DNA of 64,000 nt, taken from positions 186,001 to 250,000 of the forward strand of contig CAITNO010000106.1 of assembly GCA_903893795.1 (NCBI GenBank). Reading direction: 5' to 3'. Positions 9,801-16,563 of the stretch are shown in pieces (within the stretch, counting starts at the first letter, position 1; every line of letters begins with the position of its first letter). Below the pieces are notes generated by a model that saw only the letters and a program-made list of their open reading frames with translations, did not search any database and was not told where the DNA came from. The DNA is from Candidatus Hydrogenedentota bacterium. Its GTDB lineage: Bacteria; Hydrogenedentota; Hydrogenedentia; Hydrogenedentales; CAITNO01. The translations under genes and the position numbers were made by a program.

Positions 9801-12800
9801 AGATCGGGCAGTGTGGCAAGCGCCGCAAAGTTGGCTGCCAGGGTCGGGTCTTTGCTCAGCGCGTGGAGCCACTCGTCAACGTTGCTAAATCCGTCGCCGT
9901 CGAAATCACCCTCCAGACCCAGTCCCGTAACATAATCGACGCCCACACTCGAGGGGAACGGGATAACTGTTGAAATATTGTGGGCGGCCTTGAACATGTA
10001 CGACGCCGCGCCCATAATGGTGGCGTTATACGGCAGAACAGATTCCGACCAGAACGTGAAATAGGCGGCAAAGGTGTGCAGTTCAGCGGCGGAGGGAAAC
10101 ACGTAGTGTCCCGTTGTCGTGTCGGCGTCCGTGATTCCATCAGCATAGCTGTACCAAGCTGACACGTTCTTCCAGTACTTCCGCATGACCTCTTCGTGGA
10201 GTGGATGGGCCGGGTTCTTCAGGCACTCGTCAAGCATGGCAAAACGGAGGAGGTCGGGCATGTCATGGTCGCTGGCGGTCCGGTCGTGCTGGTCTACACC
10301 CAAATCTTCGCCGATATGGTAGGTGCCGATGATCGGCCTGGTGTTCGGGTCGGGATACATGATTTCGAGCCAAGTCTGGAAGTCGTCCAGGACATTGTGT
10401 TCCACAAAGCTTGCTGTGACGGTCCGGGGTGCGGTCTGCTGACCTATGGTCACGCTATAGGGGTTTCGGAGTTGGTCCGGCTGCTGGTCTTCCCCCCAGT
10501 GGTCAAAGCGCCAGCCGGGATAGGGGTTTGCTGTGAGCGGGACAACGGTTCCGGGGGGATAGTGGTACGTGCCCGACTCCGGGCTGGTGTCGCCGAATCC
10601 GTCTGCGGCTATGTAGAATGCGGTCTTGTCGCACAGGTCGAACTGCACACAGAGCGCAGGTGTCGTGTTCTCATAGTGGGCCCTGGTCATGACCACAATG
10701 GAAGCGGGTGCCACGTTGGGTGCCCAGGTGTCCGTATCCGTGCCCTCCCACCCGGTCAGGCAACTGTTGTCATCCGGCGTGGCGGACAGTAGGACAGGAT
10801 CATCCCATCGGTAATAGTGACGGCCAACTGCCGGTGAAACCGTTCCGGTCCCGGTTCCGGTGCCACAAAGGCCGATTTCCAGCCTGACATCCGCCGGAGC
10901 AAATACGGCCTTGATGACGCGGCTCGTATCCATGGTGAGCGTGATTGGGTTCGATGCCGGGTAGGACGCACCCTTGTCGTCCACCCAGCCTTGGAAGACC
11001 CATCCCGGCGCGGCATTGGCCGTGACGGAGCGGGTTTCAGCCCTTCGACAGGCCCAATCGCCCGGCGCCGGACTGACGGTGCCGCCTCCATCGGGATCAA
11101 GTATGGCGAGCGTGTAGACGCCATGGTGGTCAAATACGGCGGTGACGGTGATGCTTTGGTCGATATAGATCGGAGTAACTGGATTGGACGGGTCTTGGAC
11201 GGGGCCGTTCCAGTGCGAGAAAACATAGTCCGGGTTGGTCTGAACGGCTTCCAGAACACCCGACGCCCCTGGTGGCACCGGTTGGACACCCACGAAAGGC
11301 AAGACGGAACCCGAAGCTTCGGGGGATACCGCGATGGTTGCCAGCACCTCCGTCTCGCAGGCAAAATCGCGATACACATCAATACCGTGGGTGGCTATTT
11401 CCCCAACGTCGGTGCAGGTGGTATTCGTGGGCGTGGGTTCCAACCCGGGGTTGTTCAGCGCTATAAGGAAGCCATTTTTTTCCTCGTTGCCATGCAGATT
11501 GCCGCTGCCGAGCGTCGCCAGTTCCGTGACTGCCGTGTTTACCAGTTGGACGCCGTACAGCGTCCCTTTCCCAGCAAGTCCTTCAATACTGGCCAGTCCG
11601 GGGTTGTCTCCGCATAACACCACCGCCATATACTCATTCCGGGCCAGCGCGCCCAGCGATAGAATACTGGGATTACCGCTCAGTGCGATCAGTTGGAGCG
11701 CAGGCAGTTTTGGACTGGTTCCGTCAACGAGCATCGTCTGGAGTGTGGCTTCCGTGATGCCGGTATTTTGAACGAATAGGTCCATAAGATTTGTCATCGT
11801 TGCGAGTGTGCTTATGTTTTGTGCGACATTCGGATTGTACTGATCATCCCAGAGGATGAAATTGTCGTCAAGTGAGAGAAGCAGCAGGGATGTCTTGTTG
11901 GAAAGCCCCTCCAGCGAGTCAAGGTCATTGCCGCACAGGTTCAGAACCAGAAGCGAATCGAGGGATGCCAGGGGTGCGACATTCCTGAGATGGTTTGACG
12001 GGCCTGAACTGGCCCATGTAAACGCGGCTAAGAACTGGTCGGCCCCACCCAGGTCGAGGGATTGCAGATTCGTCATCCCAGCCAGGGGGGCCAGGGGATG
12101 GGGCTGATAGGGGTTGAACGACTGGGTCAGGTTATTGTAGCCGAGGTACAGGGTCTGCATGTTCGTGAGCGCGCCCAACGGCCTCAAGTCGGAGATCTGA
12201 TTATCGCGCAGATCGAGATAGGTGAGTGAGCTGAGGTATTGCAGGCCGTCCAAATTGGCAATGCCCAGTCCCCGCGCCTCGAGCATGGTAAGACCGTCCA
12301 CGTCACCCCATAGCAGGCTCGCGTTAACGTCGAATTTGTTGGCCGCCGCACGCACGGCCTGCTCCAGTTGCCTGTCCTTGAATTTTATGCTCGCCGTGAG
12401 GTCCTTGTGGCTAACCGCGCGCACCGTTGTGTCAACGGTCAGGCTGTCGATAGTGAGACCCGAGTCCCCGACTATGCGCATCGTGCCCCCCGACGGCGTC
12501 ACCTCCCAATGGTCGAACACCCAGGGAAAGTCGGCCAGGGCAACGAGCGTAAAGGGATCATCCGCCAGGTGGTCCGTTCGGCTGGCGATGGGCGAAATGA
12601 ACTGGCCTTCGGTCTCAACCGTGAGGGACTGGAAGTGTAGATCCTCGAAATGGATGTCGCCAAAGTCATTCTCGATGTTCGCCATTTGTGCGAGCTTTTC
12701 TTCCTGATCGCAGGTGTCACCATGGAGCATGTCCCGGTAGGCCCCGAGCACATCGCCAACGGCTGGTTGCTCGGTGTGCTGGTCAAAGGCGACTGAGGCA

Positions 12801-13954
12801 TAGGCTATTATGAATTTCGCGTAATTGGAATACCTTCCGGTGCTGCAGTTCTGTTGGGCATCGCAACATACCTCGGGGCCGGTGAAATCCTCGCCAACGC
12901 TAAAAGGCCACGGCATGGGCGCAAACAAGTCGTATAGTGCGGCATTTGCGTCTCGCAATTGCCACCCGCAGGCCAGTCCAAGAATGAGTCCGTCCATCAC
13001 AGAGGCGGGGTCTCCAAGCATGCAATAGCCGGCAATGAGGACTTCGAGACTGGCCTCCTGCGTGTCGCTGAGGGTCGGTGATGGGATGCCCATCGTCTGG
13101 ATGATGTCGCAGATGGTCTGCCACTGTGCCAGCGCGGCACCGTGGCTCACCCCGCCATGGGTTGAGAAGTCAATGCTGGGCGTGTTCAGCACCTCCTGAA
13201 CGATCATCAACTCGGCCTCGTCCGGTATCATGTCGGGGCCAAACCAAGTCGGTTCCCCATTTTCGATTGTGAAGCCATTTATGTCAAGCGCTGCGGGATT
13301 GATCGTAGAATTTAGCGCACTCAGGACCGTGCCAAGAGCCCCACCTTCCCCGACCAGGTTCAAGTTCAAACCCTGTGTTTTGGGAATGTTAGCCTTTTGC
13401 GCAGAGCGGGACTTTCCGGCAGTGCCCATCGAGCCTTCTGAACCCTGGTTCACAGCACCCGTGGTGATGCCCACCACTGCACTCGTCAGCGCATCAAGTT
13501 GGCTGTCGATTTGTGCCCGTGCCTGAGACGAAAGTTGCAGCCCCGGAAGTGCATTTTCCAGTTTTTGCAGGCTTATAGCCGCGATGGGAATATGCACTGG
13601 TGTAACGGCAGGCGTTTCTGGAGAGATGACTCTGTTCGCTGAAAGCCTGTTGGACGCCGCCAGAGGCGATGCTGTGAGCGCCTGGGTTCGCAATGTTTCC
13701 GGGTTCGGGATCCCCTGTGCGGTCGTCAGCTCCTGCAGCAAACGCTGTGCCCCTTGTGCAACCTCACCATGTGCCATCGGTAATTCTGGCTTGACTAACG
13801 CCCCCCCCCCCCCCCCCGCATTCCCCGCAAATACCGCATATACCCCGCCGCCTGCCAAGGCCAAGGCGACCAGCATCAACGATACGGATAGCGCCCCGCC
13901 CGCCCGAATACTCCTCAGTCCCTTCTTCATGATCCTTGCCTCTTCACCAGCCAT
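6833..13954 (-). CDS. Giant secreted protein with leucine-rich repeats, InlB/Bacteroides-type repeats and repeated unrecognised modules
   Basis: 2373 residues. An N-terminal hydrophobic segment (LSVSLMLVALALAGGG) acts as signal peptide or anchor, followed by a Gly run encoded by a 17-G tract. Then: module copy A, a leucine-rich repeat region (about residues 540-850, with units such as LTYLDLRDNQISDL), several beta-repeats of the Listeria/Bacteroides type (GWVFQGW, GWRFDHW and similar, each ending in V-x-A-x-F), module copy B with DFDGDGFSNVDEW, more beta-repeats, module copy C with GDGNADGISN, further beta-repeats, and a C-terminal beta-rich domain with Cys pairs. No C-terminal sorting signal or membrane helix is seen. 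The architecture suggests adhesion or surface display. The start at 13954 is the longest; MKKGLRS at 13930 is an alternative. The 3' third is less GC-rich than neighbouring genes. Confidence 0.75.
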   Translation of the reverse strand: MAGEEARIMKKGLRSIRAGGALSVSLMLVALALAGGGVYAVFAGNAGGGGGALVKPELPMAHGEVAQGAQRLLQELTTAQGIPNPETLRTQALTASPLAASNRLSANRVISPETPAVTPVHIPIAAISLQKLENALPGLQLSSQARAQIDSQLDALTSAVVGITTGAVNQGSEGSMGTAGKSRSAQKANIPKTQGLNLNLVGEGGALGTVLSALNSTINPAALDINGFTIENGEPTWFGPDMIPDEAELMIVQEVLNTPSIDFSTHGGVSHGAALAQWQTICDIIQTMGIPSPTLSDTQEASLEVLIAGYCMLGDPASVMDGLILGLACGWQLRDANAALYDLFAPMPWPFSVGEDFTGPEVCCDAQQNCSTGRYSNYAKFIIAYASVAFDQHTEQPAVGDVLGAYRDMLHGDTCDQEEKLAQMANIENDFGDIHFEDLHFQSLTVETEGQFISPIASRTDHLADDPFTLVALADFPWVFDHWEVTPSGGTMRIVGDSGLTIDSLTVDTTVRAVSHKDLTASIKFKDRQLEQAVRAAANKFDVNASLLWGDVDGLTMLEARGLGIANLDGLQYLSSLTYLDLRDNQISDLRPLGALTNMQTLYLGYNNLTQSFNPYQPHPLAPLAGMTNLQSLDLGGADQFLAAFTWASSGPSNHLRNVAPLASLDSLLVLNLCGNDLDSLEGLSNKTSLLLLSLDDNFILWDDQYNPNVAQNISTLATMTNLMDLFVQNTGITEATLQTMLVDGTSPKLPALQLIALSGNPSILSLGALARNEYMAVVLCGDNPGLASIEGLAGKGTLYGVQLVNTAVTELATLGSGNLHGNEEKNGFLIALNNPGLEPTPTNTTCTDVGEIATHGIDVYRDFACETEVLATIAVSPEASGSVLPFVGVQPVPPGASGVLEAVQTNPDYVFSHWNGPVQDPSNPVTPIYIDQSITVTAVFDHHGVYTLAILDPDGGGTVSPAPGDWACRRAETRSVTANAAPGWVFQGWVDDKGASYPASNPITLTMDTSRVIKAVFAPADVRLEIGLCGTGTGTGTVSPAVGRHYYRWDDPVLLSATPDDNSCLTGWEGTDTDTWAPNVAPASIVVMTRAHYENTTPALCVQFDLCDKTAFYIAADGFGDTSPESGTYHYPPGTVVPLTANPYPGWRFDHWGEDQQPDQLRNPYSVTIGQQTAPRTVTASFVEHNVLDDFQTWLEIMYPDPNTRPIIGTYHIGEDLGVDQHDRTASDHDMPDLLRFAMLDECLKNPAHPLHEEVMRKYWKNVSAWYSYADGITDADTTTGHYVFPSAAELHTFAAYFTFWSESVLPYNATIMGAASYMFKAAHNISTVIPFPSSVGVDYVTGLGLEGDFDGDGFSNVDEWLHALSKDPTLAANFAALATLPDLHMSSVPQTWQNSVGYALGRVNDVSAVPDLSDLVGYVLPPHVTVTISQEGQGAVHPAGSYSLPKYSLDEWPIDSTQTECPNCNPATLAISAVNSATDWKFHSWQGMFTDDRKNASLNVVLDHDYTLSAQFVERPGVDALDLRGDLEYLTSELGILPYGGVLDMNGIAFDENGDELRAGNGIPDADEFVLLEAALKDATLDQPNPGGVINTFLWQAWTKNLAQVALDLDGEDQHIQRAIAAYMTLGDYPTVQMVQHLFDNYFQESLLSDDTYYDRTQQEFLAPTGDGNADGISNLDHWKMLASSDNPNAGSIAYPAAALAKGYPQANWASSLPAYALPAPSAHNTRTATSASSDPIIVPPIPPTVDCGNSSCGEPCTLGVIQRSCSGFSCVDECNTALMNLSPNTAYPAGTVVAVLAKADSEEGWEFCGWSAPGTGIDNSRLICDSFRITRNVPTITANFRRCELTVPYAPYCKVAWTTNAYREENSNTHQSCFYGPKNTPITLRFSPGNDCGADGWSFEYVSRSLGPACTVLLGWSASGMQLYYDSFPPDVTFIDQEAHIGDGGISTVGIGGGLDNSEIQYLSIGNVDESRPPADPSWSHEWPVTVLATPNPGYMFTHWNNFVPDGTGQDMYSNPIVIFPQRHGNEVPTASFFKNEATLRVVLEATPRSTSPAECMGYVRVGTPENPEKKYYPYQGQVHVEAISKSGAQFVKWRGEGIQADDPTNDPLGATVTFGRAGEITVCAVFSDSWTPGTLPVDFNPFSQWPALQGKLDKLLEALKKFLSGIKYLEKIADYVNSGTISFGDTHWSCETRPCCDDIVTRATNTTTLVSIKTEIPLPLPGAFLRWLKTIGGDTVPVKPEIDAYALVDLSIPVTVGGILYSPCAACSPMLTQATVNIDTSIGLKLKGTISYSLPVIGNGGYGVTASGAAHFTLGGGLTQHNCSDGKECIHGEIKDFKLMVDVNIPIFQRFQQELVFTPDIKLGTPCED
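8900..9330 (-). repeat. Unrecognised module, copy C, in the giant protein
   Basis: Encodes L-D-M-N-G, E-N-G, then NGIPDADEFVLLEAALK, L-D-x-P-N-P-GG, a Trp-rich helix, A-A-Y-M-T-L-G-D, and later the calcium-loop-like GDGNADGISNLDHW. It is the copy most similar to the one in the SGNH-like gene. Confidence 0.55.
9800..10280 (-). repeat. Unrecognised module, copy B (diverged), in the giant protein
   Basis: Encodes D-H-D-M-P-D-L-L-R-F, L-K-N-P, a Trp-containing helix (RKYWKNVSAW), an Ala-rich helix, then EGDFDGDGFSNVDEW. The motif order matches the other copies but sequence similarity is weaker. Confidence 0.4.
12990..13290 (-). repeat. Unrecognised module, copy A, in the giant protein
   Basis: Encodes L-D-I-N-G-F-x-I-E-N-G-E, then MIPDEAELMIVQEVLN, P-S-I-D-F-S-T-H-GG, a Trp helix and A-G-Y-C-M-L-G-D. 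This is the same order as copy C and the SGNH-like protein copy; no calcium-loop segment follows directly. Confidence 0.5.
13801..13817 (-). repeat. 17-base homopolymer (G17 on the coding strand)
   Basis: An unbroken run of 17 C on the given strand, read as G17 in the giant gene directly after the signal segment. The present length keeps the frame (codons GCG, five GGG, GCG). A 16-base run would read CGT TAG immediately after the tract; an 18-base run reaches TGA about 13 codons later. Confidence 0.9.
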
Positions 13955-14304
13955 TATGGTTTCCCCCGCGCAAAGGCACCCCCTTTACGAAAGCGTCACC
14001 CCTAAATGTCATACGCATCATCCACTATCTGATGCGATCATTAAACTATCAGAGTTTGTCGGCTTTGTCAACAGAAATATTCGATGCCCATGTGTAACGT
14101 TTGGGGAGGCCTTACCTAATATGGAAAATGCGGATATGTAGGTATTACTCCTTCACAACGGATATATGCCGCATATAGGGTGTGGTGACAATGTATAACT
14201 CCTGAGATGTTAACGTGAAGAACGGGCTTCCGACCGGCATCAACTCCAGACAAAACGGGTCTGTTGCGCACTTTCAGCGCTTGTCCTTCGCGGGAATCCG
14301 TTTT

Positions 14305-14323
14305 CCCGGGGCGTTGCCCCGGG
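14305..14323. repeat. Strong hairpin in the aspS upstream region
   Basis: CCCGGGGC-GTT-GCCCCGGG, an 8-bp perfect stem with a 3-nt loop, followed on the plus strand by CTTTCTTCTT. It could terminate a plus-strand transcript, but no plus-strand gene lies upstream within 9 kb, so its role is unclear. Confidence 0.6.
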
Positions 14324-14504
14324 CTTTCTTCTTGTGCGCCTTTGGCGCGTCGGAAGAAAAGACGGAAAGGGGGCTTCTCCCGGCACGCATGCTCGGCGCG
14401 AAGCATGCGCGGCCTGCGTCGGGCTTCATGGGGCAGCACACACTCCCCTCTGTTTTTCGGATGGGCATTTTTACGTGCGCACTCCCCCGACTATTCCCCA
14501 ACGT

Positions 14505-14534
14505 TTGACAACTTTCGCCCATAATTGCTATTCT
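14505..14534 (+). promoter_or_regulatory. Sigma-70 type promoter of aspS
   Basis: TTGACA at 14505-14510 and TATTCT at 14529-14534 with an 18-bp spacer, about 100 bp upstream of the aspS start. This leaves a leader of roughly 95 nt. Confidence 0.7.
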
Positions 14535-14637
14535 TTCGGTTCTGCCGGGCTTGAAAACAAAGGGGTTACGCACAGGCGCATCCCTCCCGGCGCAACAGGT
14601 TCAACGGCGCTTCGCGCGCCGCTTTTCCGGAGGTCTT

Positions 14638-16416
14638 ATGCACCCCTATCGCACCCACACCTGCGGCGTTTTGCGCACGGAACATGCCGGCCAGACGGTC
14701 AAACTGTCGGGCTGGGTACACCGCAAGCGCGACCATGGCGGCGTGATCTTTCTCGACCTGCGCGACAATTACGGCCTTACCCAGATTGTGGTCAATCCGG
14801 AACACCCGTGCTTTGCCGAGGCGGAAAAATCGCGCAACGAGTTTGTGGTGACGGTGGTGGGCACCGTGGTGGCGCGGACGCCGGAGACGGTGAACGCGAA
14901 CATGCCCACGGGCGAAATCGAGGTGGTGGCCGAGGCCTTCGGCATCGAGTCCACCTGCGACGCGCTGCCCTTCACGGTGAACCAGGAACTGGAGTGCCCG
15001 GAGGAGACGCGGCTGGAGTACCGCTTCCTCGACCTGCGCCGCGAACGCATGCACAAGAACATCCTGCTCCGCTCGAAGACCTCCGCGCTGGTGCGCCAGC
15101 ACCTGGTGGAGCGCGGCTTCGTCGAGTACCACACGCCCATTCTCACCGCATCGTCGCCCGAGGGCGCGCGCGACTATCTCGTTCCCAGCCGCCTCTATGC
15201 GGGCCAGTTTTACGCGCTGCCGCAGGCGCCCCAGCAGTTCAAGCAGTTGCTGATGGTGTCGGGCTTCGACAAGTATTTCCAGATTGCCCCCTGCTTCCGC
15301 GACGAGGATTCGCGCGCGGACCGCAGCCCGGGCGAGTTCTACCAGATCGATATGGAGATGTCCTACATCCAGCAGGATGACCTCTTTATAGAACTCGAAA
15401 TGATGCTGGTGCGCCTGTTCAAGGAACTGAGCAGCAAGCGCATTGTGGCAGAAACCTTCCCGCGCCTCGCCTTCCGCGACTCGGTGGAGTGGTACGGCAC
15501 CGACAAGCCCGACATTCGTTTCGATATGAAGATGGTCGACTGCACTGACCTGTTTGGCAACTGCGAACTGAAGGTCTTCTCCAGCCAGATCACCGGCGGC
15601 GGCGCGGTGAAGGTCCTCAACGCCAAGGGCGCCGCGGCCCAGGCGCGCAAATTCTTCGATGACGCCGAGCGCTACGCCCGCGGCGAGGGCGCCAAGGGCC
15701 TCGCATGGCTGGCGCGCAAGGAGGGCGAGTTCAAGGGCCCCATCGCCAAGTTCCTCAGCGACGCCGAAAAGCAGGCGCTCATCGAGCGCATGGGCGTCGA
15801 GGAAAACGACGCGCTGTTCTTCGGCGCAGGCGCACGCGCCGAAACCAACAAGCTTATGGGCAAGGTCCGCGCATGGCTCGGCAACGCGCTTGGACTGATT
15901 GACCCCACCATTGCCTCCTTCTGCTGGATCGTCGATTTCCCCATGTACGAGTGGAACGACGACGAGAAGAAGGTGGATTTTTGCCACAACCCCTTCTCCA
16001 TGCCGCAGGGCGGGCTCGACGCGCTCAACACCATGGACCCGCTCGACATCCTCGCCTACCAGTACGACATCGTCTGCAACGGCATCGAGCTGTCCTCCGG
16101 CGCCATCCGCAACCACCGTCCCGAGGTCATGCTCAAGGCCTTCGAGATTGCGGGTTACACGGAGGATGTGGTGAAGTCCAAGTTCCCGGCCCTGTGGAAA
16201 GCTTTCCACTACGGGGCACCGCCGCACGGAGGCATCGCGCCCGGCCTCGACCGCATCATCATGCTCCTCGCCGATGAGCCCAACATCCGCGAAGTCATCG
16301 CCTTCCCGCTTAACCAGCGCGCGCAGGACCTGCTCATGGGCGCCCCCAACACGGTAGAGCAGCGCCAGTTGAATGAACTGCACCTGGAGATCAATTACCC
16401 GCCGGAGACAGTGTAA
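14638..16416 (+). CDS. aspS: Aspartate-tRNA ligase
   Basis: 592 residues, the usual size of bacterial AspRS, which charges tRNA-Asp (or tRNA-Asx) in the cytoplasm. An N-terminal OB-fold anticodon-binding domain (VKLSGWVHRKRDHGGVIF) is followed by the class II catalytic core, with motif 2 in FRDEDSRADRSPGEF, a bacterial-type GAD insertion, and motif 3 GGIAPGLDR (from residue 531). The frame is open upstream to 14551, but the ATG at 14638 has GGAGG four bases before it and begins at the conserved YRTHTCG segment. Whether it is discriminating or also makes Asp-tRNA-Asn cannot be decided here; no gatCAB is in the window. Confidence 0.96.
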   Translation: MHPYRTHTCGVLRTEHAGQTVKLSGWVHRKRDHGGVIFLDLRDNYGLTQIVVNPEHPCFAEAEKSRNEFVVTVVGTVVARTPETVNANMPTGEIEVVAEAFGIESTCDALPFTVNQELECPEETRLEYRFLDLRRERMHKNILLRSKTSALVRQHLVERGFVEYHTPILTASSPEGARDYLVPSRLYAGQFYALPQAPQQFKQLLMVSGFDKYFQIAPCFRDEDSRADRSPGEFYQIDMEMSYIQQDDLFIELEMMLVRLFKELSSKRIVAETFPRLAFRDSVEWYGTDKPDIRFDMKMVDCTDLFGNCELKVFSSQITGGGAVKVLNAKGAAAQARKFFDDAERYARGEGAKGLAWLARKEGEFKGPIAKFLSDAEKQALIERMGVEENDALFFGAGARAETNKLMGKVRAWLGNALGLIDPTIASFCWIVDFPMYEWNDDEKKVDFCHNPFSMPQGGLDALNTMDPLDILAYQYDIVCNGIELSSGAIRNHRPEVMLKAFEIAGYTEDVVKSKFPALWKAFHYGAPPHGGIAPGLDRIIMLLADEPNIREVIAFPLNQRAQDLLMGAPNTVEQRQLNELHLEINYPPETV

Positions 16417-16449
16417 GGGTAGGGTGCGCGAAGTGGTGTGAAGGATCTT

Positions 16450-16535
16450 TTACTGGGAGCGCCGGCGTCCCGCCGGCTCTTTTGGAACGAGGACGAACAC
16501 AAGACAGCCGGCGGGGACGCCGGCGCTCCCAGTAA
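16450..16535. repeat. Long near-perfect inverted repeat between convergent genes
   Basis: Arms 16450-16478 (29 nt) and 16506-16535 (30 nt) are complementary except for one extra G in the second; the loop is 27 nt. The arm begins TTACTGGGAGCGCCGGCG. It lies between the 3' ends of aspS and the phosphatase gene and could act as a two-way terminator, but its arm sequence recurs in diverged form inside the ferredoxin gene at 56580-56607, so it looks like a dispersed palindromic element. Confidence 0.85.
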
Positions 16536-16563
16536 GAGACGGTTCGCTCCCTTTCCCCCATCC

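Larger units (their letters stand above)
13955..14637. other. 683-bp intergenic region between divergent genes, hairpin-rich, no gene supported
   Basis: Lies between the start of the giant gene (minus) and aspS (plus). The part near the giant gene (about 13980-14220) is AT-richer. From about 14280 to 14460 there are several hairpins: CCCGGGGC/GCCCCGGG at 14305-14323, GCGCC-TTT-GGCGC just after it, and GCATGCT/AGCATGC around 14388-14409. The short open frames here look unlike real proteins. A sigma-70 type promoter for aspS is at 14505-14534. The hairpin block could be a dispersed repeat or a structured RNA. Confidence 0.5.

Noticed and set aside
14116-14573. Short open frames on both strands upstream of aspS
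   Set aside because: Overlap each other and the hairpin block, and carry many Arg and Pro typical of translated non-coding GC-rich DNA.
14566-16383. 605-codon open frame on the minus strand across aspS
   Set aside because: It mirrors aspS in a GC-rich gene; its translation is rich in His, Val and Glu runs without any motif, while aspS is unmistakable.
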